DNA of 64,000 bases from Myotis daubentonii (lineage: Eukaryota > Chordata > Mammalia > Chiroptera > Vespertilionidae). Made by a program: the position numbers and the translations under genes. This document shows, piece after piece, positions 33,196-45,168 of this stretch. How positions within the stretch are numbered: position 1 is the first letter of the stretch; every line of letters starts with the position of its first letter. Under the pieces are notes generated by a model that saw nothing but the letters and a program-made list of their open reading frames with translations, searched no databases and was not told where the DNA came from. The stretch covers positions 35,591,341 through 35,655,340 of the forward strand of contig NC_081844.1 in the NCBI RefSeq assembly GCF_963259705.1, read 5' to 3'.

Positions 33196-35047
33196 CTCTA
33201 GAAAAAAAAAATTGTTTTTACTTGACCTACCAAACCACAGCATAAAGGTGGAAAGATGCAGGGTTAGGAGAGGAGGAAAGGGGTATAAAAGCTTAACTGG
33301 GCGGGCTTGGAAGGCTAGAGCGGAGGATAAAATATAACGACTATAAAGTGCTTCTCTTTACCACGTTGCCTTTCATTTAGTGCAAGAACAGGTGCCTCCT
33401 GCACCCATGAAACACTTTGAAACTATATCTTGAAAACAAGCATTTCATAACGCCTCCCATCCTACCTTCTCTGTCCTCCTCCTGTTCTTTTCTCATTCAC
33501 TACTAATATTCTCCACCTCCCCATCCCTCCTAAATCTGTAACACTGCCCCATTAATAGAAAAAGAAAGGACTGTAGATTCCTTTCCTCATCTTAGCTACT
33601 ATATTCCCTTGAGCTTTATTTTGTGCTTTGAACGTTTAGGTGGATTTTTTTGGGTGGGGGGGGGCAGGGGGAGTTCCATGATTGAGATATTTGAAGTAGG
33701 GAGGGAATTTAATAGTAAAGTTCACATTCTTTTTTTTGTTTAGTACAGTGTGAAAGCTTTATCATTGGGGAAGGAGAGACGAGTTTTTAACTCACAATAA
33801 ATTCTCTGTTTCCCTCTTGACAGGAAAAAAATTTCTCTAAGCAACTTAAATTTTGTATTAGTTTGTTAGTAAAGCCATACGATATTATATTCAGAACTTC
33901 TTGTGAGCATATTAGTTTGTTGATGTTAGAATGCTGTTGATTTTCTTTATGAGACAGGTGGCAGGAAACAGCTCCTATCACCTGTCAGGGGAGAGTGGTG
34001 TTGGCCTCAAGTTTGTTTGTTTTAATCCCTAAAACTGTAGAATTGTAGTTACTTAAAGCTGAAACTGCCCACAAAAAGAGTAATAACACAAATAAAAAGA
34101 ATGGTTTGGAAAATACATACTGGAGAAATTATTCAATATAGATTTTTGAAAAGATATGCGGCAGGGTTTGAGGAAATGAAGACTTTTAATAGTGAGATTT
34201 CCATAGGGCCAGGAGTAAATGTTTGAAGAGTAAGAACTTTTCACTGGCCAGGGATGGAGTTTTACGGACTGTATGTCAAAATTACTTCCTCTGCTTTCCA
34301 ATTCATTATGTTGAAAAGTATTGACAGTTTGGATGGATCCAAGGAGTGTGTTGCAAATGAAGTTTTAGATGAATATTATTTGGCAAGAGGGCTTTAAAGA
34401 ACAAATACTGGTCCCTAAATCTTATATTACTGAAATAATTTTATAGTCAAAGCATATAAACCATATAACCTTGCTAAGGGGAAAGTCAGGGACTCGATAT
34501 TAGAGAATTTTCTGATGAACAGATTTTACTCAACAGGGAAGCAAGCTGGGTCAGAATTTCAGCCTGATTTTTTTTTTTTTAGTCTAAAATCTGGCTTTTA
34601 ACTTTCCACTTTGGTTTTCAGGTTGGTTTTAAAAGATATTCTGCTTTTCTTTAATCTTAAAATAATTTGTAATTTGTAAAATGGGCTGGATTTTAATTTT
34701 GAACCTAGATCTATTTGTCCCTCCCCACCCCCCCCTTTTTAAAGCTCTATCACTCAGCATGTTGGAAGATTAGTTTATTTGTTTTATCAGTAGATGACAC
34801 AATGGACATTAAAAATTAGATAAAGTGAGAAAGATCAGAAAAGAGATATCCTAAGATTAATAGGGATGTAAGCTCTATGAGTTAAATATGAAGTTATATA
34901 AACTTTTAGCAACAAGGAGGCAAATTTTGAGAATGAATTTATTTTTTAAAGAATAGGACGTGGAAAACAAAAGGCAAAAGACCACATGGGTCACATGGGT
35001 TTTAGGAAAAGGACTGTAGCACTTAGAGCAGTGAGTATGCTCTAAGA

Positions 35048-35261
35048 CAGGGGTGGGCAAACTTTTTGACTGGAGGGCCACAATGGGTTCTTAAACTGGA
35101 CCGGAGGGCCGGAACAAAAGCATGGATGGAGTGTTTGTGTGAACTAATATAAAGTCAAAGTAAACATCATTACATAAAAGGGTACGGTCTTTTTTTTTTT
35201 TTTTTTTTTTTTAGTTTTATTCATTTCAAACTGCCAGCAGGCAGTAGTTTGCCCACGGCTG
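35048..35261 (-). mobile_element. hAT MITE (CAGCCGTGGGCAAACT family), inverted
   Basis: The plus strand begins CAGGGGTGGGCAAACT and ends AGTTTGCCCACGGCTG. A perfect duplication ctctaaga lies at 35040-35047 and 35262-35269. Contains a 23-nt poly-T (35190-35212), complementary to the poly-A in the copies at 6063 and 50429. Confidence 0.93.
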
Positions 35262-36117
35262 CTCTAAGAGTATATTTTGTCTCTTTAACAAGACAATGTC
35301 CTTGAGAGAAGAAACTCAGAGGTAGTCATTGTTAATTCTTGCAATGCATTCTTAGAAAACTCCTCTGAAAGAAGACAAAGAATATTCCTCCTGTTTCTAC
35401 TGTAGAGCCCCTGTGTGTGAGGCCACCTTTTGATGGCCTTTCTGAATTGGAAATGCAAAATGTTGTCTACATTTAAGGGATGTCAAGAAAATTAAATCTA
35501 AACTGAGAATGATGAAAGGGATCACTTTCTGTACTGAGAGTGTAAATTGGAATCGAATTGCTGAACATAATCTTTTGTTTCAGGACCTTCTTGACAAGCC
35601 CTCAGGGCCCACTTTTGTCATTGTTTCTTCTGGGGATTCAGCCTGCTTTCCTCTTCACAGTTGCCACCTCGTGTTCTTTTGGTCCCCTTTGCAGCCAGCT
35701 TGGGAAGACAGCTTTCTAAGATTGTATCACCTTCCCCTTTATGGCTGTCCTTTAGGACAAATACTCAACTTATTTTAAGGGTTTTTACTTTTTATCATCG
35801 AAAGGAAACTAGTAATTGGGAATATCAGATTCCCAGTGTTATACATTCATAAAAATTAAAATGTAGGTTTAAATGTATCTAGTTGGTTTTGTTTTCTGAT
35901 GGAAAAATAATCAAGTAACTTAATCAGAAATTAGTTTTTTAAATATCTTGTATTGCTCTATGGAAAAGTGAATGTGCTTGTTTCCCATAGGTATGGCATG
36001 AGTAAATTCTTGCCATATCACTCACTTTTTGCTGTTCTCTGGCCCCTGAAGCTGTTCACTCCAGTTATGTTAACCCAGCAGGTCCCTTTATTAAGCTGAA
36101 ATTCTGCCGATTCCTTT

Positions 36118-36323
36118 CTTAGAAATATGTTTTTATTGATTTCAGGGAGAGGGAAAGAGAGAGAAAATGCAATGATGAGAGAGAATCATAGTTCGGCTGC
36201 TTCATGCATGCCCCCCAATTGGGGGATTGAGCCCTCAACTTGGACATGTGCCTTGACTGGGAGCGAACCATTACCTACTGGTTCATAGGTTGACACTCAA
36301 CCACTGAGTCACACCACAAGGCC
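36118..36323 (-). mobile_element. VES-like SINE
   Basis: Minus strand starts near GGCCTTGTGGTGTGACTCAG. The duplication tgcmgattccttt lies at 36105-36117 and 36324-36336. Confidence 0.85.
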
Positions 36324-36400
36324 TGCAGATTCCTTTTAGTAAAAAATATCAAGAATGCCAAAATAACTGTTAACCTTTATTTAATGGGTTGCTGTATTTT

Positions 36401-36618
36401 TTTTTTTTAAACATATTTTATTGATTTTTTACAGAGGAAGGGAGAGAGACAGAGAGTTAGAAACATCGATGAGAGAGAAACATCGATCAGCCGCCTCCTG
36501 CACATCTCCCACTGGGGATGTGCCCGCAACCCAGGCACATGCCCTTGACCGGAATCGAACCTGGGACCCCTCAGTCCGCAGGCTGACGCTCTATCCACTG
36601 AGCCAAACCGGTTTCGGC
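36401..36618 (-). mobile_element. VES SINE, full length, young
   Basis: Minus strand starts GCCGAAACCGGTTTGGCTCA. A perfect 15-bp duplication gggttgctgtatttt lies at 36386-36400 and 36619-36633. Close to the copies at 211, 2006 and 14175. Confidence 0.95.
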
Positions 36619-36859
36619 GGGTTGCTGTATTTTGATAGTATCTCTTTGGGTCCAGAATCTTCTCAGTGACCTGCATGTATAGAACTTCAACTTAGGGCTT
36701 TTCTATGGATGACCCTACCTTTGGAAAAAATGACTTTTGCCACCCACACATATATGTCATTCTACAGAAATTCAGATTTCTTAGACCTGTGGGGGCAATC
36801 CATGAATCTGCTACACATTAAAATTAGAGAATCTCTGACTTGGAGGGGCATGTAAATTT

Positions 36860-37070
36860 TTTAAAAACATGTTTATATTGATTTTTTTAGAGACAGAGAA
36901 AGGGAGAGAGATAGAGAGATAGAAATATTGATGAGAGAGGATCATCGATCAGCTGCCTCCTACATACCCTTTACTGGAGATCGAGCCCGCAACCCAGGCA
37001 TGTGCCCTGACTGGGAATCAACTCTTGGTTCATGGGTTGACGCTCAACCACTGAGCAACATTGGCCAGGC
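36860..37070 (-). mobile_element. VES SINE, diverged
   Basis: Minus strand starts GCCTGGCCAATGTTGCTCAG. The body and B-box region are shortened. Flanking A/T-rich sequence resembles a duplication (aaatttttta) but is not decisive. Confidence 0.8.
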
Positions 37071-37169
37071 AATTTTTAAATATTTTTACTATTATTATTT
37101 TTTTGTCTCACTGCATTCAACTTTTTATTTATTTTAATAATCATAAACTACGATCTTGTTATATTAAGA

Positions 37170-37589
37170 CTAGAGGCGCAGTGCACGAAAATTTGTGCAC
37201 TTGGGCGGGGAGGGGCGTCCCTCAGCTCGGCCTGCGCCCTCTCGCAGTCTGGGAGCCCTCGGGGGATGTCTGACTGTGGCTTAGGCCCTCTCCCTGCAGG
37301 GAGCAGGCCTAAGCTACAGTTGGACATCCTTAGGGCTGCTGTGGAGGCAGGATAGGCTCCCACCACTGCCACTGTGCACCAGCCTTAAGCTTGGCTTGTG
37401 GCTGAACAGTGCTCCCCCTATGGGAGCACACTGACCACCAGAGGGCAGCTCCGGCACCGCCTGTCACTGTCCCCTCCCTCTGCCCGCTGGCACCTGCCTT
37501 GGCTGGCCTGGCACCACCTGCTCGCCATCCCACACCCCCGTCGTTCCCCTGTTCGGTCGATTTGCATATTAGGCTTTTATTATATAGGA
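37170..37589 (-). mobile_element. Non-autonomous Helitron, 420 bp
   Basis: Minus strand starts TCCTATATAATAAAAGCC and ends in a GTGCAC...GTGCAC hairpin followed by CTAG. Host bases are A (37169) and T (37590). The octamer ATGCAAAT lies near its 5' end. No coding sequence. Confidence 0.92.
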
Positions 37590-37828
37590 TTATTTTCCTA
37601 GCCCACCCTAACATAATAGATTTTACAAAAGTTTTGATATGTGGTAATGTGGATGTCGTAGGATATAAAGAAAGCTTATAAGATGGTGGGAAGCTTTGCT
37701 GCCAAATGAGGCAAAAGGAATAATTAATAAGAAATCAGGTAAAATAGAGTAGGAAAAAGTGTTAAGGGAATGTTTCATCTAGTTTTAAAGATCCAATGAG
37801 GTATTGCCCAGTTTCTTCCTCAAGTTTT

Positions 37829-38017
37829 TTTTTAAAGTACGTTTTCATTAATTTTTAGAGAGAGATAGAGAGAAGAACATCAATCATCTGCCTCCTGCAT
37901 GCCCCCTACTGGGGATCAAGCCTGTAACCCAGGCATGTGCCTTGACTGGGAATCAAGCCAGGGATCTCTTCGTTCATGGGTCCGATGCTCAACCATTAAG
38001 CCACACTAGCCAGGCTT
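37829..38017 (-). mobile_element. VES-like SINE
   Basis: Minus strand starts GCCTGGCTAGTGTGGCTTAA. A perfect 13-bp duplication ttcctcaagtttt lies at 37816-37828 and 38018-38030. Confidence 0.9.
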
Positions 38018-39631
38018 TTCCTCAAGTTTTATATGGTAGTCTTTGAGCCATAAATTTGAAACCATCACTTCTTGAAAAAATAGATTTATCCAGTGAAATA
38101 TTTGAAATTCAGATTATTATATGCATATTTAACATGGAGCAATGTTCCTTTTAAATTTTTTTTAGTTGCAAGCAGATGAACATGCTACATAAGCAACAAA
38201 CTACAAAGACTGATCTTATATGGATGTTTTAATGCTGTAACCAAATAAAGCTTTCAGCAGTTATTTGACACATATTTAATGATATGCATAATTATTACTG
38301 TGTTGCATGGTCATTAAGATTAAATATAAATGGCTGTTTAATATCAGTTTTCTATAGCCAGACCTCACATTTCTGGGGCCAGCTTGAAGGAGGAAAAAAT
38401 ATATATGGCAGGCCAAGAAGCTTTTACAAAGATTTCTGATTTAGAGATTTTGATATAGAGAGATTAGGCGTTTGGGGCAGGGAGTGCTCATAACTTTTGT
38501 GCTACTAACTCTAAAGAGGCCACACACTTTCCCTTTTTCTTCCACCACTCATCATCATATACTAGAGGGAGAAAGTGCAAAGATTCAGCCATTCCTTTAC
38601 TTTTTCCAAGTACAGGTAGTTTTTTCTGCCTAGTAACTAAAGGTTGGGATGCAGAGGAGCCAAGAACTGATAGTGCACAAAGGACAGTTTCATGCCCTGC
38701 TTAAACCAAACCAGTTCTCGGTCTCAAGGTCTTAAGCTGTCATGAGCCCTAGTATTTAAGTTGTTTAATTAACTTTGGTCTCTGAGAATTTCTGAACCTG
38801 ATCTTTTTATGTTTTCCCAAACTAGGCTTTCTACAACAAACACAGAAATGTCCCATGCATATGAAACAAAATGCAATGAAAGCAAATTTAAAATCGTCAC
38901 TAAACCAAATGAAAGTATTATAACTTAGAATATGCTTTTTCCCTACCAAACCTGCCTTCCAATCCACCTACACCTTCTCATCCCCAAATGAAATAAGTAT
39001 TTTTGCCAATAGAAAAGTAGAGGCAAGTCAAAGATTCTAAAACTTGGTGAAAATTAACTGGGAATTATTCCTATTCCTGCTTTGACTTTGTAAGGATAAT
39101 ATCTATTCTCTGCAGCTTGGCTGTGTGATAAAAGATTTCGTGATCAAATATTTCTGCATCTGTGTGTGGCATTAAATTTTTGTGCTATTTGAAAAGATAT
39201 GCAATGTTGGGAAAATTTCCTGATACTACTTTTAGAGTCTTCTATTTGCCAATTCAATATTGGTTGAAAAGGTAGCCTATACTGTAATTCAGTTAACTGC
39301 CACATGTCCAAAACGGAAACCATCCCCACACGCCACAATATTTTGAATTTAATTTAAAAAATCAATTTGCAATGAATATTATAAAAATAAATATATTATA
39401 ATTTGGGTGTTCTTGAATATTTTCAGCTGAAAATTCTCACGAGAAATGATTTTAAAGTTGCTCAGGGCTGCCACTTAGGGAAAACATTTTTTTTTTTATA
39501 GACGCGAGTGGAGTGTGGGGAAGGTCCACCTCTTGCATCTGTAGACACTTATGGTGTACAATGGGTTAAAAAAACACACACTAATCTTTGATGCTTCTTT
39601 ATCATTTATAGAATACTTTTACATACCTTAT

Positions 39632-39780
39632 CTCTTTTTTAAAAAATCTTTATTGTTGAAAGTGACCCCCCCCCCCCCCCCGCATTGGCCTCTTCTAGCC
39701 CTCCTCCCCTTGGCGCCCCCCCCCCCCCCCCAAGGCCTTCACCACCCTATTGTCTGTGTCCATGGGTTATCTATATAATC
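39632..39780 (-). mobile_element. Severely 5'-truncated L1, antisense 3' end only
   Basis: aaatctttattgttgaaagtg, two long C runs, and ttgtctgtgtccatgggttat parallel the 3' end of the larger L1 at 62190. Only about 150 bp remains. Confidence 0.65.
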
Positions 39781-39904
39781 TTTATTAGAGAGGTGGTATT
39801 TTCAGGAAAAAAAATTCTGAGTTCAGAGAAGTTGTGCTATGTTTCCCATTCACACAACTACTAAGAAGCTTGAATCCATTATCTTTTCTTTTAGTCCTAA
39901 CCCA

Positions 39905-40098
39905 AAGATTTTTTTTTATTGATTCTTAGGGAGGAAGGGAGAGAGAAACATCGATGTGAGAGAGAAACATAGATTGGTTGCCTCCCATACACACCCCGAC
40001 TTGGAATTGAACCCGAAACCTAGGTATGTGAGAATCAAACCTGCAGCCTTTTGGTGTACAGGAGGATGCTTCTACCAACTGAGCCACCTGGCCAGGGC
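39905..40098 (-). mobile_element. Older tRNA-derived SINE
   Basis: Minus strand starts GCCCTGGCCAGGTGGCTCAG. The T-rich left end is the complement of its A-rich tail. The internal tRNA-related region is rearranged. Confidence 0.8.
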
Positions 40099-40140
40099 TG
40101 AATCCATATATTTTTGTTTTATTTATATTTCATATCTTTG

Positions 40141-40421
40141 TTTTTTTTGTTTGTGTTTTTTTTTTTATTGTTGTTGTTAATCCTTACCCATTTTTCCATT
40201 GATATTTTTCCATTGATCTTTCAGAGAGAGGGAAAGACAGAGACAGACATCAATGTGAGAGAAACACATCGATTGGTTGGCTCCTACGCATACCCCGATC
40301 AAGGCCCAGGGCCAAGGAGGAGCCTGCAACCAAAAGGTACGTGCCTTTGATAAGAAATGGAACCCGGGATCCTTTGGTCCTCAGGCTGACAGTCTATCCA
40401 CTGAGCCAAATCGGCTAGGGC
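40141..40421 (-). mobile_element. Older tRNA-derived SINE, long tail
   Basis: Minus strand starts GCCCTAGCCGATTTGGCTCAG. The distal part shows a repeated ccattgatatttttccattg. The duplication tatatttcat--cttt lies at about 40125-40140 and from 40422. Confidence 0.85.
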
Positions 40422-41004
40422 TATATTTCATCACTTTGGATACCTTCTGCCAAATCAGTTAATGTAAAAATACACTATTAATGATTAAGACACATACAAT
40501 AAATTTTAAATTCAGTAGCTTAGATTATAAGTATGACAGCTATTTAAATAAAATTTAGGACAATAGCATGAAATTTGTTCAAAATGAGTCAGTTACAGCT
40601 TGTGGTAAATGAAAATTGCTATCAATATAAACAAATTAGACCATATGTTATATAAACAATTAAAAGGGAAGAAATTTTACCTTTAAATACTTTTTTCCAA
40701 TTACAGTTGACATTTAATATTTTATATTTTAAGTATTATTTATGGATTGTTTTAGTGTATCTATAGCATAAATGAAAAGGTAGGAAAACTATATCTTTAT
40801 GAAATACCTATGTATTTTATCTATTAGGTTAGTATGATATCTCTCATCAAATGTTGCTTACTTCTTTTTCTGATAATTGATTGTTATAGTATAAAAAATA
40901 CAACTGTTTCTGTATAGTGATTTTCAATCCTACAACATTAAGCTTATCAAAGGCTTTTAGAGGAAATGACTAATTTCTCCCATTAAAAAAAAAATACTTT
41001 TCAG

Positions 41005-41344
41005 GTATTTCAGTCAAAGGAAGAAATAGCTCTTCTAAGATGGAATCTGTTGTTTGGGAATGTGGTTGATCAACTTGATATGTTGGCCAAATGTGCCCTA
41101 TGTAATAAAATGAAAAGAAGAGACAAGATGACATCATTTTCCTGTATTGTGAAACCAAAAACAAATGCCTTTTGTGAGATCAAGCTAACAAACCTCTGAC
41201 AGTGCAAAGAGTATTTAACTGTTTGAAGAACTTAATAGTAAAATATAGAAGAGTACTTCTTCAAGCTGAGACCTGCAGGTGTACAAAGATCTAAAATACA
41301 TATCATAGGCCTGATCGTCCAAATCTCATTCAGATCCAAGAAGG
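41005..41344 (+). other. FZD3: 5'UTR portion of the FZD3 first coding exon
   Basis: A candidate acceptor (aatacttttcag) ends at 41004, and no other good acceptor is closer to the start codon in an obvious way. The leader contains at least three upstream ATGs, each opening a short frame that closes before 41200. The exon start is inferred; an alternative AG lies at 41012-41013. Confidence 0.55.
41040..41199 (+). promoter_or_regulatory. Cluster of upstream ORFs before FZD3
   Basis: uORFs at 41040-41069 (9 codons), 41060-41113 (17 codons) and 41080-41199 (39 codons) lie in the three different frames. All end well before the FZD3 ATG at 41345. If this leader is transcribed they would reduce initiation at the main start. 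Confidence 0.5.
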
Positions 41345-41533
41345 ATGGCTATGAGTTGGATTGTCTTCTATCTTTGGCCCTTGACTATGTTTGTGGGGCA
41401 TATAGGTGGGCACAGTTTGTTTTCTTGTGAACCTATTACCTTGAGGATGTGCCAAGATTTGCCTTACAATACTACCTTCATGCCTAATCTTCTGAATCAT
41501 TATGACCAACAGACAGCAGCTTTAGCAATGGAG
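41345..41533 (+). CDS. FZD3: Frizzled-3 (FZD3) first coding exon, residues 1-63
   Basis: N-terminal exon of the Wnt receptor Frizzled-3, a seven-pass plasma-membrane receptor used in planar cell polarity and axon guidance. It encodes 63 residues beginning MAMSWIVFYLWPLTMF, a hydrophobic signal peptide (about 1-22). The start of the extracellular cysteine-rich Wnt-binding domain follows (HSLFSCEPITLRMCQDLPY), with Cys28 and Cys36 and an N-glycosylation motif Asn42-Thr-Thr. The sequence ...AALAME ends at the donor gtaaga (41534), phase 0, where the human protein continues in the next exon. The start has a strong context (A at -3, G at +4). Against human FZD3 as I remember it only four residues differ, all in the signal peptide. 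The downstream exons with the rest of the cysteine-rich domain and the membrane helices are not in the window. Confidence 0.97.
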
Positions 41534-42172
41534 GTAAGACTTAATCTATTCTTTGACATATCTTAGAAAATGATTCTTATTTTGCCCTGTTAACTTATCT
41601 AATGAATGTGTCTGATAAACAAAAGGGAAAGAATATGTTATTTTAAACTACATCTTGTACATTAAAAAGTTCTAGATTTAGGTTCTTCAAACTCTAATAT
41701 TTGAAGAATTGATTTTTGGGGAATGTTACTTATTTTTTAGACATACTTTATAAAGAAATTTGAAACACTGAAACATGGAAGATGATAGCCATTTAGGAGT
41801 TTAAAATTGCCCAAGTTATGATTACATTTTTTCTGTTGTTTGGCTGATAATAAAACTTTAGATAAAGACAGAATATAATAATATCCATAATTCATTCACT
41901 AAATATTGATGGTAATGTGATTTTGCAAAAAGAGTTCTTTTGTTCAGTCTTTAGGCTAGTGGTTTACAGTATTTCAGTTTTTTTTAAATGCTTAAAATGA
42001 TTTTTTGGCTTACCATGTTTACATCAGTTTTGTGTATTTTTTAATAACAATAACTCGGAAGCAACAAAAATTTTTTGCTACCTGAATTATCTGTTCTTGA
42101 CCGCTCAAGATTTTATGAAAATTTACTCAAATTTTTCTAATGGTAATTTTTTAGGCACTTTTAATGATTTTA

Positions 42173-42407
42173 CTTTATTTATTAATTTATTTTAATATTT
42201 TTTAAATTGATTTCAGAGAGGAAGGGAGAGGGGGAGAGAAAGAGAGAAACATCAATGATGAGAGAAAATCATTGATTGGCTGTCTCCTGCAAGCCCCCTA
42301 CTGGGGATCAAGCTCACAACCAGGGCATGTGCCCTTGACTGGACTCGAACTGGGACCCTTCAGTCCACAGGCTGACACTCTATCCACTGAGCCAAATCAG
42401 CTAGGGC
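42173..42407 (-). mobile_element. VES SINE
   Basis: Minus strand starts GCCCTAGCTGATTTGGCTCAG. The duplication tgatttta lies at 42165-42172 and 42408-42415. Confidence 0.9.
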
Positions 42408-42585
42408 TGATTTTAGGGTGACAGGCAACAAAGAAACTATGACAAATTAATGGATGTAATTAATAATAGGTTTAAATAAGCATGTTTTTCTATACTGGTT
42501 TTAGAGTTGTGGACAAGGATATGTTTACCAGATAAGAACAAGGAGGCAGTAAATGGTGGCAATAAGGAGCATATGTTTTGGATTT

Positions 42586-42785
42586 GGACAGACCTGGCTT
42601 TGAATTCTAGCTCTATCACTTTCTAGCTATATTACTTTGAGCAGGTTATGTGAACTTTTCTTATCATAGATTCTTTGCTTGTAAAATGGAGTTAATAATC
42701 ATGCAAGCTTTTGTAAAGTACAAAATGAAACCACATGTACTATAAAGTAGTTGGCACATAGTAAGTACTCAAAGTGATAGCTTTT
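42586..42785 (+). mobile_element. MIR SINE
   Basis: gacctggctttgaattctag, ctatcactttctagctatat and ggcacatagtaagtactcaa follow the MIR consensus order. Confidence 0.8.
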
Positions 42786-43359
42786 ACCATTTACTCATTT
42801 CCTCATATTAATGTGGCTATATAATACTTAAAATTTACAAAGAATGTTTTCTACTTTAGTCTTTAATCCATTGTTACAGTGCTGTCAGTAAATTGAAGCC
42901 TGCATGCTTTGGAATTCTTCATTTTATAATAAAATTCAAAGGTTCATTACTTCCAAATAGACTAACATAAATCTATATAGGAAAATTTGTGGAAAGATCA
43001 CTATTCATAGATTTTAAAATGTGGAGAGCATCTTATATATTCGAAATATATGAAGATGTTATAGAGGTTGAACAAAACATTTTCTGCTCTTCCTCTGATT
43101 ACATAAGGTCTAACTAGTAGTAAAGAGAGATTTGATATTGATTGATAGATTAGGATATATGAAAATGGACATTGGTTTTAATACAGTAATTTGTTTCCAG
43201 GCATGGTAATCACTGCTGTGCATTAAAGCCATCAGTTTTCTCACAAAAATAAGTTGAAGTAGAAGTACCCTTGTTTCTAGTATCATTACAGGTTAGTACA
43301 ACTCCTTTGGAAAGCAAATAGAGTGGTAAGAAGCTGGTCATAAAGATTTTTGTACTGAT

Positions 43360-43560
43360 TTGGGTTCACTTTTTGGCTGTACCATGTAACTTTAAGACTT
43401 TGGAGTTAAATCACTTACCATCCCTGAGTCTTGGTTTCTTCATTTGTGAAAAGACATTAATTAAAATATCTCGAAGGACTGTTAGGCTTAAATGAAAGAT
43501 TTATAAAGTAGATAGCATAATTCATGGCACACAATAGGTGATCCAGAAATGTTGATGTTA
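43360..43560 (+). mobile_element. MIR SINE
   Basis: Contains ccctgagtcttggtttcttc, then ggactgttaggcttaaatga and ggcacacaataggtgatcc in MIR order. Confidence 0.75.
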
Positions 43561-44759
43561 TTCCAAATTCCATTTCTAAAGAATCCTACAGAGAAAGTAC
43601 TAGAAAGATGATGTATGTGTTCCAAGTGAACTTGTAGGCTCATGGAACATTCATAATGATGGCATGTTAAGCTGTTTCTACCTTCTTCACAAATAAGGCC
43701 ATGTGGTCTAGATATTTTATTGGCAATGAAGTTGCCTTGGTTTGAGTTTCACGTATTCTAGGGAAAGCACCAAAGTGGGTAATACTTTCTAAGAGAAGGT
43801 TGATTTGAAGTACTTAATATTGGAGATAGTTGCCTGTAGTATGGTTGTCATATCAGGACAGTGCTACTATACTCATAGTCATCTGACGGTTTAAGAGGGT
43901 GAAGTTTCAGCAATAGTAAAAGGTACTCGGCAGTCAACACAACATACTTCCAGAAGGAAATAAGGATTCTTGGGTCCTTACAAGGCTGATGACACCCTTC
44001 ATCCAAGAACTTTGGATATATGTCTGCCAGCTTTTACCAGGAGCAAGTAATGGGAGCAGGTAATCCCAGCACATTCTTGAGTGTTCACTGTGAGATTTGG
44101 ATTCAAAGATGGGTTCCTAGGTGTCACATCTTTCAGCAGGCCCAGGCATCACACCTGCCTGGCTTATTTCTGTTCTGATGTTTGGTGAGTCAAAATAATT
44201 GCTTGCAATTGGATAGTAAATAATAGTGAACTAGGGATACACAGATGAGAGCAAGTACAGGATATGGGTTATCTCGAACTTGATTATTTACAATCAACAA
44301 GTTGGATATGCTTTCATAGTACATAGAGGATTTCAAGTCTATGCTTTCATTGAAATTGGGAAATGTTTAAATAATTGGATAAGTATCACTTTATTAGGTT
44401 GGAAAAGAAGATCCTTTGCTGGTATGTTTATTTCTCTACCCTACTTTCCAAACCATGCACATGTGTACACAAACACTCTAAATATTTACAACTTTTTAAC
44501 GTGATGTCTTTCTTTTTCTCTTGAGTATCAGTGGCTTTTGATAGAAAAGAGTTTCTCAAACCATTTTGAGCTGTCCAAATTGCTAAGTAAATTTTTGGAA
44601 GCTGTACAGCATGGATAACAAATTGTCAGTAACTATATATACCAACCCACATATTACCAGGTATTTGTGTATTTGTGACTTTAATGATAATAAAAGAGAT
44701 CTGAGCAGGCTTTTCTCGATTTTGAATAATTAAATTGAATAGGAAGGTCACTGTTCAGT

Positions 44760-44930
44760 GGAAAAAGCACTAGAATGGGGTGAGAAGACTTGTTTTTTGC
44801 TACTAATTAGTTTTGTGACTTCTTTGTGTTGTTTTCCTCTTGGAAATGAAGTTATCCCTGTCCATTTGACAAGGTTATTGTTAAGATCAAATGATATAGT
44901 GATATATTCGGTATATTAAAGATCTTTAAA
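44760..44930 (+). mobile_element. MIR SINE fragment
   Basis: ttagttttgtgacttctttg, then acaaggttattgttaagatc and aaatgatatagtg match the MIR core loosely. Confidence 0.55.
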
Positions 44931-45168
44931 AAGTTAAAGTGCAGAGCATTATTCTTTGTTGCCTGTCACCCTAATTTCTTTGGGAGGTTGATTGCATGTC
45001 TGTTCTTTTTTTCTTATTTTGAAATTAAACCTCTGTAGGAAAATCAGAGGAAAAACTCCTGGGATGGTTTGTGTTTGCTTCCATTTCTTGTTTTCTTTTG
45101 TCATTCTCATTAAGATTTTCTATAGCATAGGAAGTTGACAGAAGTATAGATCTAGTGAGAGCATAGAG

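Larger units (their letters stand above)
31624..41004 (+). other. FZD3: FZD3 5' intron (inferred), 9.4 kb
   Basis: After the CpG island it holds a (CAG)n-like run (32657-32675), a SPIN element, a hAT MITE, six SINEs, a Helitron (37170-37589) and a truncated L1 end. The stretches 32330-32990, 33204-35039, 35270-36117, 38030-39630 and 40430-41004 show no repeat I can name. An acceptor-like tttgtttcag ends at 35583, but no matching donor was found, so no exon is called. Confidence 0.55.

Noticed and set aside
35584..35780. Possible FZD3 untranslated exon after the acceptor-like tttgtttcag
   Set aside because: No plausible donor follows within a few hundred bases, and the open frame there has no similarity I recognise.
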